Assembly (NCBI GenBank): GCA_024167805.1
Contig: CP099988.1
Span: 558,001-622,000 of the forward strand
Direction of reading: 5' to 3'
From: Methanobacterium sp. ERen5
Lineage (GTDB): Archaea > Methanobacteriota > Methanobacteria > Methanobacteriales > Methanobacteriaceae
DNA: 64,000 nucleotides
The notes below the pieces were generated by a model that was not told the DNA's origin, did no database searches, and worked only from the letters and a program-made list of their open reading frames with translations. Below are positions 20,410 through 30,196 of the stretch, piece after piece. The translations under genes and the position numbers were made by a program. Positions within the stretch are counted from its first letter, which is position 1. Each line of letters begins with the position of its first letter.

Positions 20410-21630
20410 ATGAAGGCAAATGCAATAAAAATTACTGACGGAGTTTATTGGGTAGGAGTCCTTGATTGGGACTTGCGGGATTATCATGGTTACACATTAG
20501 ATGGAACTACTTACAACGCTTACCTGGTATTTGGTGAGAAAGTTGCACTCATCGACAACACCTATCCTGGAACCTCTGCCCAACTTTGGGGTAGGATGGA
20601 AGATGCCTTTAAACAGGAAAACAGGGAATTTAAACTGGATCTAATCATTCAGAATCATGTTGAAAAGGATCACAGTGGTGCTCTCGCTGAGATCTGCAGA
20701 AAGTTCCCAGGAATACCAGTTTACTGTACAGCTGCAGCTGTTAAAGGTCTTAAAATGCATTACTCTTCCCTTGATGATGTTAATTTTAATGTTGTTAAAA
20801 CTGGTGACAGCTTGGATATAGGTGGTAAGGAATTCGCATTTTTAGAGGCACAAATGCTCCATTGGCCAGACAGCATGTTCAGTTTGCTCTTGGAAGACGG
20901 CATCCTATTTTCAAACGATGCATTTGGTCAGCACCTCTGTTTCAAGGATCGATACGATACAGACATATCTGAAAATGTGCTTATGGACGCTGCAGCCAAG
21001 TTCTATGCCAACTTACTAACCCCATTATCTGGATTAGTGTTGAATAAATTCAAACAAGTAAATAGCTTGGATTTGCTTGGCAAAATTCAGATGATTGCTC
21101 CATCACATGGTCAAATCTGGACAGATCCAATGAAGATAATTGATGCCTACACAGGATGGGCCACAGGAAAATGTTCCAACAAGATCACACTGGTGTACGA
21201 CACCATGCATGGATCCACCCAACTCATGTCTCAATCATTTGCAGAGGGGATAATGAGTGAAGATGTTGATGTTGCCATGCACTTCCTACATTCTGATGAG
21301 AGAAGTAACATAGTTACCAACATTCTAGACAGTAAAGCAGTTGTGTTTGGTGTGCCCACCATGTTCAACCAAGTCTATCCAAGTATTGGAGACCTCATAT
21401 TTTACTTGAAAGGTCTGAACTTCGCAAGAACTGGATTAAAAAGAAAAGCAATCACCTTCGGTTCAATGGGATGGAGTGGAGAAGCACCTAAAATACTGGC
21501 ACAAGAACTTGAAAACTGTGGATTTGAAGTTGTAAACCAGATAAAAGTCAACTACAAACCATCGGAAGATGAACTTGAAAAATGCTATGAAATGGGAGTG
21601 GATCTGGCAAAACTCATCAAATCCCAATAA
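20410..21630 (+). CDS. fprA: F420H2 oxidase / flavodiiron protein FprA
   Basis: Reduces O2 to water with reduced coenzyme F420, protecting a strict anaerobe. A 406-residue protein: metallo-beta-lactamase-type diiron domain with NHVEKDHSG (His83, Glu85, Asp87, His88), LHWPDSMF (His151), SNDAFGQH and the PSHG histidine. The flavodoxin domain starts near residue 258 ([15 protein letters not shown]) and has VFGVPTMFN and [16 protein letters not shown] eight bases upstream fixes the start. A small conserved gene follows 28 bases later. Confidence 0.93.
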   Translation: MKANAIKITDGVYWVGVLDWDLRDYHGYTLDGTTYNAYLVFGEKVALIDNTYPGTSAQLWGRMEDAFKQENREFKLDLIIQNHVEKDHSGALAEICRKFPGIPVYCTAAAVKGLKMHYSSLDDVNFNVVKTGDSLDIGGKEFAFLEAQMLHWPDSMFSLLLEDGILFSNDAFGQHLCFKDRYDTDISENVLMDAAAKFYANLLTPLSGLVLNKFKQVNSLDLLGKIQMIAPSHGQIWTDPMKIIDAYTGWATGKCSNKITLVYDTMHGSTQLMSQSFAEGIMSEDVDVAMHFLHSDERSNIVTNILDSKAVVFGVPTMFNQVYPSIGDLIFYLKGLNFARTGLKRKAITFGSMGWSGEAPKILAQELENCGFEVVNQIKVNYKPSEDELEKCYEMGVDLAKLIKSQ

Positions 21631-21658
21631 ATACATATTTTTTTCAGGGGGTTAATAA

Positions 21659-22072
21659 ATGAAGAAAATTGAATTTGAAAGTCCTCTTGATTCGAGGAAA
21701 AAATTGATGACAGTTCTGTTCTGGATAAACAGAAAAGCGGCACGTACAGAAGGTTGTGCACCTTTCTTGATCAAAAAGATTGAGACGAAAGACAAAACAT
21801 ACATCCCCGAAGGTAAAAAACTGCTTAAATTAACAGAGCCCATGATTGATGATATAATTAACTCAATAGAAACTAAAAAGCCTGTTAAATTTGAGATTCA
21901 AATGGGATCAGAGTACATAAAGGCAGAACTTCATGAAGATGCCTTCTGCGTTAAAACTGAACACAGCGGAGAAATTGAAGAAGAAATAGTAGAAAAATTG
22001 GGTACAGAATTAAATAAAAAGTTTCCAAGTATCTGTGAGTCTTTTAAGCCCCGTGTAACTCCAAACAGTTAA
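21659..22072 (+). CDS. Uncharacterised 137-residue protein downstream of fprA
   Basis: Alpha/beta-looking soluble protein, basic N-terminal half (SRKKLMTVLFWINRKAARTEG) and acidic C-terminal half with GEIEEEIVEKLGTELNKKFPS. A GGGGG ribosome site precedes the ATG. The 28-base gap to fprA suggests co-transcription. I recognise no domain; the two isolated cysteines do not form a metal motif. Confidence 0.7.
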   Translation: MKKIEFESPLDSRKKLMTVLFWINRKAARTEGCAPFLIKKIETKDKTYIPEGKKLLKLTEPMIDDIINSIETKKPVKFEIQMGSEYIKAELHEDAFCVKTEHSGEIEEEIVEKLGTELNKKFPSICESFKPRVTPNS

Positions 22073-22113
22073 GTTGGTTTCTTTGAGTTTTAATTCTTTC
22101 AATTCTTCTATTT

Positions 22114-22498
22114 TTAACTTTTAATTGATTTTATGATGTCACCATCGGAAATGATTCCCTTAATTTTATCGTCAGAACATACAACCAGCTGATTGATTAT
22201 TTCCTCGTCTGATCCATGTTCATTCATCTTTTTCACAGCTGTTAAAAGATCGTCGTCAGGTTTCACACATACCACATCCTTCACCATAACCTTCTCAACA
22301 ATGGTTCCTATCTCGTACTTGTCAAGAACAAGGTTGTGTCCTAAATCTGTGGCAGTTACTATTCCCATAAGTTTATTGTCTTCAACAACTGGTAATGAAC
22401 TGATCTTGTGTTTCATCAACTTCTCAAATGCAAATACTACATCCTCAGATGGCGAAACTGTTATGACATTACTGCTCATCACATCTGCAACTTTTAAC

Positions 22499-22509
<11 letters not shown>
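22114..22509 (-). CDS. CBS-pair protein
   Basis: About 131 residues forming two CBS domains: [18 protein letters not shown]... through [13 protein letters not shown], then [22 protein letters not shown]... through [19 protein letters not shown] pairs sense adenosyl ligands such as AMP, ATP or SAM. Several ATGs lie in a row; the one at 22509, four to five bases after GTGAT, is preferred, with 22524 the furthest. It overlaps the end of the 2-phosphoglycerate kinase gene by about ten bases, so the two are translationally coupled and the CBS protein may modulate that step. Confidence 0.85.
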
Positions 22510-23398
<889 letters not shown>

Positions 23399-23622
23399 TA
23401 TTTTTTTCAATCTCTCACCTCTAAAAAAATTAATCTGGGACAAAGATGAATTAAATATCCATAAACTCAATATTCCTTTGTAAACAAGTTATAAATTATT
23501 TTCTATTTGTTATTATTCAAAGCAATAAACAGATCAAAGCTATTTAAAACCATAATGATATTATATTATGACCTTAAAATGGATCTAAACTTCATATTGA
23601 ACTCTAATCTTCAAAATTATAT

Positions 23623-24294
23623 TCATATTTCAATTATTTTTGATTCAACCTTTATATCATCCTCATTTGAATCATCAATATTGATCATGCATGCATATCC
23701 CGAGGATGTCATTCCAGGATTTATGACTTCTGTTTCACCTATTTTATCGGTTGCCTTTGATTCATGGATATGGCCACAAACATTAACGGTAGGATTTAAC
23801 TCTTCAATAATTTTCCTTATGGATATGCTTCCAACATGATCCCCCGACGGTAAAACATCTGCTTTTGTATCAATTGGAGGGGCATGTGTCACAAAGAGTG
23901 TGACTTTACTGTCCTTCACCTCTTCAAGAGCCTTTTTTGCCTCTTCGTATATTTCCACCTCTTCAAATTCGAGGGGTGTCTTAAATGGTGTGGGGTTTGA
24001 ACCTCCGAATCCACATATTCCCACGTTGTTAATTGTAACGCTTCTACCATGTATGTTAATGGCATTGGAATTGTCAATATTACCGTAGAGTTCTGCAGGA
24101 TCGCAGTTTCCAGGTATGGCCAGTACAGGTACATCAAAAGAGGTTATTTCGTTTAAAATTTCTCCCGCAAGTTCTGGTGGTCCGAAGTGTGTGATATCAC
24201 CTGTTAAAATGACCAAATCAACTTGATTATTCTTTAGAAATTCGATTATTTTCCCATACTTACCATGAATGTCACTGAAGGCTACGATCTTCAT
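23623..24294 (-). CDS. Calcineurin-like metallophosphoesterase
   Basis: A 223-residue metallophosphoesterase. Metal ligands are FSDIHGK (Asp7, His9), LTGDITHFG (Asp near 33), PGNCD (in place of GNHE), THAPP and CGHIHES. Members hydrolyse phosphodiesters or phosphomonoesters; the substrate is unknown. The ATG at 24294 has no upstream neighbour for 90 bases, so it likely has its own promoter. Confidence 0.87.
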   Translation of the reverse strand: MKIVAFSDIHGKYGKIIEFLKNNQVDLVILTGDITHFGPPELAGEILNEITSFDVPVLAIPGNCDPAELYGNIDNSNAINIHGRSVTINNVGICGFGGSNPTPFKTPLEFEEVEIYEEAKKALEEVKDSKVTLFVTHAPPIDTKADVLPSGDHVGSISIRKIIEELNPTVNVCGHIHESKATDKIGETEVINPGMTSSGYACMINIDDSNEDDIKVESKIIEI

Positions 24295-24383
24295 GAAAAT
24301 TTTCTCCCTAGATTAATCATGAGTTAAATATCTTTTTTATACAAAAAAATTTGCTGTTAAAAAAATTAGAATAACTTTCCTGT

Positions 24384-24926
24384 TCATACAGGTTCTATTT
24401 GTTCCTTGAAGAATGATGAAATTTCCTTCAAACTTTCCTGAATGTTAGTTTTGTCCCCGTATATCACTATGAGGGTATCTGTCTGGAATTCTATTATCAC
24501 GTTATGGTACTCGGCAATTTCTTGCAATCGTTCTTCAGGAATTGGTGCCTTGAACGTTATTCTAACCATAGAAAATCCTGGAGGTGCACCAACCACAAAT
24601 TTAGATTTCTCTTCATGGGTATCGTAGATCTTTTCACCACGAGATGCTTTGGTAAGCTTTTCAATCCATTTCAATCTGTACTCTTCGCCTTCAATCTCTG
24701 CAAGATCCATTAATTTGTCTTGAACAGTATTTATAAAGTCATTGATCCTTTTTAATTCCTTCATTCTCTCAGGATCAGCTGGGTTTACTTTGTAAAAGTT
24801 TATTGTGGTCTTTGCCATCCTGATATCTTCGGGTATGGATGGATCAATTTCCACATTTTTCTTTCTTAGATCAGTCAATAGTTCTACCAGTACCATCCAG
24901 GTTTGTTCAAGGGGTAAATCATTCAT
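24384..24926 (-). CDS. DUF2096-type methanogen protein
   Basis: A 180-residue protein I recognise as the DUF2096 type, restricted to methanogenic archaea: MNDLPLEQTWMVLVELL at the start, then IEGEEYRLKWIEKL and an alpha/beta C-terminal half (MVRITFKAPIPEERL..., LIVIYGDKTNI). Function unknown. Its start overlaps the stop of the upstream small gene by four bases (ATGA), so both are made together. Confidence 0.7.
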   Translation of the reverse strand: MNDLPLEQTWMVLVELLTDLRKKNVEIDPSIPEDIRMAKTTINFYKVNPADPERMKELKRINDFINTVQDKLMDLAEIEGEEYRLKWIEKLTKASRGEKIYDTHEEKSKFVVGAPPGFSMVRITFKAPIPEERLQEIAEYHNVIIEFQTDTLIVIYGDKTNIQESLKEISSFFKEQIEPV

Positions 24927-25189
24927 AAATGTCCTTCCAATATTTTTTTGGTGTTGTAATTGATTTCTGCATCCAGCTGTTTGAGTTCCTCATTTATTTC
25001 AGCAATAGTTTTGTAGGAATCCAAAAACAGAACATGGTTACTCTCAGTACCTGTAATGTTTAAAATTGCTATTTCATCATCATCTTTGATGGTTCTTTTC
25101 TCCATCGTAGCTTTGTGCTGTACAAACGGACCGTAATTTTCTGGTAGTTCTTTAAATTTAAATATTCCAACCAAACTTGCAACGAACAA
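24923..25189 (-). CDS. Uncharacterised small protein coupled to the DUF2096 gene
   Basis: About 88 residues with a beta-rich middle (DDEIAILNITGTESNHVLFLD) and a helical end (TIAEINEELKQLDAEINYNTKKI). No ATG is available. GAGGTG lies about six bases before a TTG at 25189, which I take as start; GTG at 25198 and a TTG further in are alternatives. The coupled overlap with the DUF2096 gene suggests the two products act together. Confidence 0.6.
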   Translation of the reverse strand: MFVASLVGIFKFKELPENYGPFVQHKATMEKRTIKDDDEIAILNITGTESNHVLFLDSYKTIAEINEELKQLDAEINYNTKKILEGHL

Positions 25190-25343
25190 AAAAAACACCT
25201 CGTTTTTTTGATTAAATAATTTTATTAAATTGTATTAAAAACAGTTCAATATTAGTTTTTTTAAATTAAAGTGTTTTACTATTTAAAAACAGATAAAATC
25301 AGATCAATGATACTAATCTAAAAAAATGTTGAATGGAGAAAAT

Positions 25344-26240
25344 TTATTCTCCACCAGTAATTTCATCAAGCTTTTTAAGAGCTGGGTCTGTGCTTGTTAA
25401 ATGAGCATCGACTGTTAACTCTTCTTTTTTGAGTCCCATTGCAAGACCGTATAGTTGAGCAAGGTGGAATACTGGAATTGCGAAGTCTGTTCCGTATTTC
25501 TTGTTGACTTCTGTCTGACCAACATCGAACTGGAGGTGGCAGAATGGGCAAACATTTACAATTGCGTCTACTCCAGCAGCTGTCATGTTGTCGAGTTTTT
25601 CTTTGGTGTAATCTAGTGTAACGTCTATGTCACGGGAACGTAGACCTCCACCTGCACCACAGCACATCATTTTGTCTTTGTAATCTATGGATTTTGCACC
25701 GGTGATTTCAACGAGTTCGTCAAGAATGGTTGGTTTCATTGGGTCATCGATGTTGATTTCAGCGCTTGGTTTAAGGAAGTGGCAGCCGTAGTGAACTGCT
25801 ACATTGAGGTTTAATGGTTTTTCAACAGATTCTGATAATTTGTCGACACCTACTTCGTTGTATAAAATTTCAGCAAAGTGTCTTACGTTTATTTCACCTT
25901 TAAACTCTCTTCCAGCTTCAGATAAAACTCCGTTTATCTTTTCTTTCATTTCTTCATCTTCTTTAAGAAGATGGTTGGTTTCGTAGAGAGAACCGAAACA
26001 TCCGTTACATTCTGTCATGATGTCAGAATTCATATCTTCTGCTATGGTGATGTTCCTAGCTGCTATTGCAGCCCATGTTGTTTTATCAAAGGAACCAAAA
26101 ACACCTGGTGCTGGGCAGCAGGAAGCTCCTTCCATATCATTGAGCTCTACACCGAGCTTGTCAAACATTACTCTGGTAGCCTTTTCAATTCCAGGGTACC
26201 TGTTGTTCATAATACATCCTAAGAAATATGCAAATGCCAT
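25344..26240 (-). CDS. hdrB: Heterodisulfide reductase subunit B
   Basis: Catalytic subunit of the soluble HdrABC complex that reduces the CoM-S-S-CoB heterodisulfide, the last step of methanogenesis. Two CCG domains carry the noncubane [4Fe-4S] clusters: FLGCIMNNRYPG with SCCPAPGVFGS, and YGCHFLKPS with MCCGAGGG and NVCPFCHLQF. The 298-residue length is normal. It lies 12 bases after hdrC with GGAGGAG before the ATG, so hdrC and hdrB form one operon; hdrA is not in this window. Confidence 0.95.
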   Translation of the reverse strand: MAFAYFLGCIMNNRYPGIEKATRVMFDKLGVELNDMEGASCCPAPGVFGSFDKTTWAAIAARNITIAEDMNSDIMTECNGCFGSLYETNHLLKEDEEMKEKINGVLSEAGREFKGEINVRHFAEILYNEVGVDKLSESVEKPLNLNVAVHYGCHFLKPSAEINIDDPMKPTILDELVEITGAKSIDYKDKMMCCGAGGGLRSRDIDVTLDYTKEKLDNMTAAGVDAIVNVCPFCHLQFDVGQTEVNKKYGTDFAIPVFHLAQLYGLAMGLKKEELTVDAHLTSTDPALKKLDEITGGE

Positions 26241-26252
26241 TGTGACTCCTCC

Positions 26253-27245
26253 TTATTCTAGCTCCGCTTTATCCCAGTTCCAACCGATTAAGTTGTCAAA
26301 ACCTGTTGCTTTGACTATTTTCTGTATTTCATCTAGTGCTTCAGGGAACTGATGGGTTGTTGGTGGTAATTCATTTAGTCCAACGCTCTTTCTTAGTGCC
26401 ATGGTTGCATCGTTAATTGGAACTCCGTGTCCTGTTTTTATAACGAAAGAACCTGTCATTTTGTGTGCTGGTGCCATGTATCCTGCCTGTGCAGCGAAGT
26501 TTCTCACTGTTTTTACAACGTCCACGATTTTGATTCCTCTTGGGCATCTTTCCTGGCATTCGTAACATGTTGTGCACATCCATATTGTGTCGTCAGCTAT
26601 GACTTCTTCTTTGAGTCCCATAACTGATTTTCTAACAACGTTCCTTATCCTGTAAGGTGTTCTCCTTCCAGAAGGACATGCTCCTGTACATGTTCCACAC
26701 TGGAAACATAGTGCTACTGATTCCGCACCTGCATCCATGACTTCGTTTTTGAAATCTGGATCAATATTTTTACGGGTTATCACTTCTTTTTCTCTTCCTT
26801 CGAGTAAAGTCATTTTACCACTCCTATCGGTTTTAGATTCTTCAGATTTTTCTATTTTTTTATCTGTTATTGAAGCTTTAGATTTAGCATCTTCAGATAT
26901 ATCCTTGGCTTTAGATTTAACATCTTCAACCTTGGATTTCACATCGGCAGATATGTCCTCCACCTTAGATTTCACATCACTAGACACGTCTTCGGTTTTA
27001 GATTTTATTTCGTCAGCTTTGGATTTTATATCTTCTTTAATATCCTCTGCTTTAGATTTAACTTCTGTAGCCTCGGATTTCTCTGGTGCTGTACTCTTAA
27101 CTTCAGTTTTAACAGTTTTAGTGCTCACTGGAGTTTCTTCCGGTGTAGCTTTAGAAGATTCAGGCACTGCTTCTCCCTTGGGAGTTTCTGTTGTATCTTC
27201 TTTTTCGCCACTTAACATATTTTTTAAGCGTTTTAATGTTTTCAT
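26253..27245 (-). CDS. hdrC: Heterodisulfide reductase subunit C with repetitive N-terminal extension
   Basis: Residues 145-330 match canonical HdrC (about 186 residues): two ferredoxin-type motifs, CFQCGTCTGACPSG and CTTCYECQERCPRG, pass electrons from HdrA to HdrB. Residues 1-144 are unusual: a Thr/Pro/Glu/Lys-rich part, then at 63-122 repeats headed KSK at 63, 74, 81, 92, 103, 110 and 121, i.e. spacings 11, 7, 11, 11, 7, 11, as in LEA or coiled-coil proteins. Position 145 is itself a methionine (ATG at 26811-26813) with GGAG seven bases upstream, so a normal-sized HdrC could also be made. The long form starts at 27245 after a GGCGTGA site. No cysteines lie in the extension. Confidence 0.92.
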   Translation of the reverse strand: MKTLKRLKNMLSGEKEDTTETPKGEAVPESSKATPEETPVSTKTVKTEVKSTAPEKSEATEVKSKAEDIKEDIKSKADEIKSKTEDVSSDVKSKVEDISADVKSKVEDVKSKAKDISEDAKSKASITDKKIEKSEESKTDRSGKMTLLEGREKEVITRKNIDPDFKNEVMDAGAESVALCFQCGTCTGACPSGRRTPYRIRNVVRKSVMGLKEEVIADDTIWMCTTCYECQERCPRGIKIVDVVKTVRNFAAQAGYMAPAHKMTGSFVIKTGHGVPINDATMALRKSVGLNELPPTTHQFPEALDEIQKIVKATGFDNLIGWNWDKAELE

Positions 27246-27325
27246 CTATTTCACGCCCTGATCAGATGACCATAATTGGCAAATTCTGAAAACTTGTGAT
27301 TTTCATATCGTAGGTTTATTCTGAG

Positions 27326-27333
27326 TATATATA
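27326..27333 (-). promoter_or_regulatory. TATA box of hdrCB
   Basis: TATATATA within CCTTTATATATACTC on the minus strand, centred near 27330. Transcription would start near 27304, leaving a leader of about 60 bases before the long hdrC start. Confidence 0.45.
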
Positions 27334-27356
27334 AAGGTTCGGTGAAAATCCATAAC

Positions 27357-27375
27357 TGTAACCTTTTAGGTTACA
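27357..27375. promoter_or_regulatory. Inverted repeat upstream of the hdrCB TATA box
   Basis: TGTAACC, five bases, GGTTACA: a perfect 7-base inverted repeat centred 36 bases upstream of the hdrC TATA box on the minus strand, the place where an archaeal activator would bind. It also lies about 120 bases before the archaeosine-synthase-like gene on the other strand. Confidence 0.4.
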
Positions 27376-27492
27376 CTTTTGGAGGGATGATCAGAAAATA
27401 CATTAAACTTGAAAATTAAAGATTCAAATAACATTATTAGTACAACAAACAAAAATTTATTTAATTCAATCTTACTAGAATCTGTGATCGAT

Positions 27493-28224
27493 ATGATAGA
27501 AATTAAACTGCATGATGGGCCAGCAAGACTTGGAAAATACATTGAAATGAACACTCCAAATCTAATTAAATCAGACAATTCATTGAAAATATTAAAAGAT
27601 GAACCTATGCCATACAATGTTCCAGAATCACTTGCTGAATGGTCAGTTAATAGTACACTGGAATATGCAAGGAACTCCGAAGAAACAGGAATTGGGGTGG
27701 TGCACGGATCTAAATATTCTGATTTAAGAATTAAATGTGCTTTAGAACTGGAAAAATTAGGAAATTCCATTTTAATGATTGCCAACCCTGAGTCATTAAT
27801 TGAAAACTCGAGGGATCTTGTTGAAATCATTGCTAAACTGCGTGAAACCATCAACCCAAATACAGGAATTTATTTCCCATTTGCTAAACCATCCTACATG
27901 CCTTTTCTAACCTACCTTGGTGTTGATTTCTTTGACAATGTTGCAGCTGATTACTACGCAGAGTTAAACACCCTTCTAACATCAACACAACACTACAACT
28001 TAGATGTTTACAAACTTTACGACATGGATTTCGAAGAACTTACAAATTACAACAGAAATACCATTGAATTTACAATAAAAGAGATACAAGAACATATAAA
28101 AAATGGAACCCTCAGAAACTTGGTTGAAGAGAGAAGCTGTTCATCACCAGAACTCATGACTGCTTTAAGGCTGCTTGACAGGGATCATACGGATTTTGTT
28201 TCAAGTTACACCCAGCTCTACTAA
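27493..28224 (+). CDS. Archaeosine synthase / tRNA-guanine transglycosylase-like protein (TGT domain only)
   Basis: About 243 residues similar to the TGT-like domain of archaeosine synthase ArcS: start IKLHDGPARLGKYIEMNTPNLI, middle GIGVVHGSKYSDLRIKCALEL and YMPFLTYLGVDFFDNVAADYYA, and an end helix with TLRNLVEERSCSSPELM. The later lyase and PUA domains of full ArcS are absent and nothing follows in frame, so it is a split or shortened form. ATG 27493 follows GTGATCG; the frame opens upstream at 27409. It should act on the G15 position of tRNA or assist in it. Moderate certainty. Confidence 0.55.
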   Translation: MIEIKLHDGPARLGKYIEMNTPNLIKSDNSLKILKDEPMPYNVPESLAEWSVNSTLEYARNSEETGIGVVHGSKYSDLRIKCALELEKLGNSILMIANPESLIENSRDLVEIIAKLRETINPNTGIYFPFAKPSYMPFLTYLGVDFFDNVAADYYAELNTLLTSTQHYNLDVYKLYDMDFEELTNYNRNTIEFTIKEIQEHIKNGTLRNLVEERSCSSPELMTALRLLDRDHTDFVSSYTQLY

Positions 28225-28345
28225 ACCTAACTACTTAGGAAAGATAGCGGTGCCAGAAATCCTTTAAAAAATCTTTTTTTCAAACAATTTTTTGTATATT
28301 TTTAATTTAATCTAAAAAAAATAGAGAATAAAAAAAAGGCAAGGT

Positions 28346-28921
28346 TTAATCTATTTTTTGACCCAAAACTATGTAATGTAACGTTGCTATTTCCTGAGAT
28401 TTTACAACTTTGTAGCCGTGTTTTGAAAGTATTTGAGAAACCTCTGAAGGATGTAGCCTCACATCAAATGATGGTCCCCTTTCACTTTTTACCTTTCTAA
28501 ATTCTACGACAGCAAATTTTCCATCCTTTTTAATGACTCGGTTTATATTTTTGAGTACTGTTTCAAGTTCTTCATCCCCAAATCCATGTAGAACGTTGGA
28601 CATTAAAACAGCATCAACAGAATCATCATCAAGTGGTATGGAATCTGTTACATCTGCAACGATTGGTTCTAAATTTTCAATGCCTTTCTCCTTGATTTCT
28701 TTAGAAACACCCTCAATGGATTCAGGATACACATCCAAGGCAAATATCTTTCCATTGGAACCAACTAGTTTAGAGGCTTCTATAGAGACATATCCATCTC
28801 CACAACCTGCATCTAAAAATTTATCTCCAGATTTTAAATTTATTACATTCAATATTTCTTCCGCACCAAGGATATCCCTAGATGTTTTTCCATGATGCTT
28901 GTGTACATGTTCTTCTGACAT
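28346..28921 (-). CDS. Class I SAM-dependent methyltransferase
   Basis: A 191-residue Rossmann methyltransferase: motif I FLDAGCGDGYVSIEA, acidic strand LDVYPES, motif IV DAVLMSNVLHGF and GKFAVVEFRKV. It opens with MSEEHVHKHHGKTSRD, a histidine-rich start seen in relatives. Substrate unknown. It follows an ABC exporter on the same strand after 26 bases and may share its transcript. Confidence 0.85.
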   Translation of the reverse strand: MSEEHVHKHHGKTSRDILGAEEILNVINLKSGDKFLDAGCGDGYVSIEASKLVGSNGKIFALDVYPESIEGVSKEIKEKGIENLEPIVADVTDSIPLDDDSVDAVLMSNVLHGFGDEELETVLKNINRVIKKDGKFAVVEFRKVKSERGPSFDVRLHPSEVSQILSKHGYKVVKSQEIATLHYIVLGQKID

Positions 28922-28947
28922 TATTTATCATCCCTTTGTTTTAATAG

Positions 28948-30194
28948 TTAATTATCAGCCCTTAAACGTGTTCTCGAGTATAAAAAGACCCCTACTGCGA
29001 ACAAGATCACTGTGAGTATTATGCTCAGTTCTATTTGGAAAGCCACAGCATTTAATCCTTCACCATACAATAGAACACCTCTCAATGCATTTAATGTGTG
29101 TGTCCATGGTATTAATTCATATACCTGGAATGAATGACCTAAAACCGAAATAAACACCTGTGGTAGTGGGAAAAATGCACCAACAAGGAAACTTATTGGC
29201 ACCACAATTAGGGTTCCCAGATTCGCAGCTTGCCTATCGTTTTTAGCAAATGACGCTATGATCATTGCCAGTGCAATTGAGGCAACTCCCCTATAATACC
29301 AATTATGGTGGCCAAAATAACTGAATTAATACCTCCCTGCCAGTGAAGTCCAAGCAGCACTGCTACAATCAGAAGAATCACAACTTGCGCACCTGCAACT
29401 AAAGACCAGGGTATTAAACCTCCAAATAGAAGATCAAATGACCTCATTTTAGACATTTTAAGCCTTTCAAGTGTTCCACTTTCAACTTCTCTAGTTAAAA
29501 TCGCTGCTATGGTAGTTGCCAGTAATAAAATTGCAAAAACCATCATACCCGGAGCTAGGAAATCGAACTGGGTAAATGATTGTGTTCCACTGATTCCTTG
29601 AATAGTGGTGTTTACATACTTAACGGGTTCAGCTCCGGGTGTTCCTGCGATTTGGTTTTTGTAACCTGTTACTATATCAGTTTGATACTCGGTCATGACT
29701 GAGTTCAACGCACTTTCAGATGCAAAGAAGTTGCTGTAACCTTCATCACCACGAATTATTGGACTGGATACTGTGTTGTTTATATTGGCAGTTAATCCTG
29801 CGCTGTTGGCAATTTGTGATGCCATGGAAGCAGAGAAGTTACTTGGAATTATCAATTCAGCATCTACTGTTCTCTGTTTCAGTAGTGAATCTGCCTGGGT
29901 TTCCGATGTTTCAGTGACGTTGAATAATTTAACATCACTGTTGGTGTAAGGTGTTTCTTTAAGCTGATTTGTAAGGTTGTTTCCAAAGTTAAAGTTTTCT
30001 CCAGTTGGTAGTGTGGTGCCTTCATCGTAGTTCACAATTGCGATGTTATGGGGTGTGTTTTGCTGTCCCATACCTCCAAATGCAAATCCAAAGATCATCA
30101 TGAAGAAAATGGGAAACAGTAAAATGAAAAATAATCCCCTTTTGTCTCTGACAAGTTCTTTAAAGTCCTTAACTGCAATACTTGTAAATTTCAT
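28948..30194 (-). pseudogene. ABC-2 type permease, one-base frameshift
   Basis: Membrane half of an exporter. The N-terminal frame (29262-30194) has the first helix after VKDFKELVRDKRGLFFIL, a large outer domain (residues about 50-200) and three helices. The C-terminal frame (28948-29265) adds IASFAKNDRQAANLG and the last helices. Adding one base to the CCCC run at 29288-29291 restores IIGIIGGVASIALAMIIASF and gives about 415 residues, normal for this family. It starts two bases after the ATPase gene stop. The substrate, drug or lipid, is unknown. Confidence 0.82.
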
Positions 30195-30196
30195 TT

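Noticed and set aside
26737..27261. 174-residue plus-strand ORF opposite hdrC
   Set aside because: It is the mirror of the repetitive hdrC extension; its Ser/Leu-rich text follows from the Lys/Ser/Glu codons on the other strand and it has no ribosome site.
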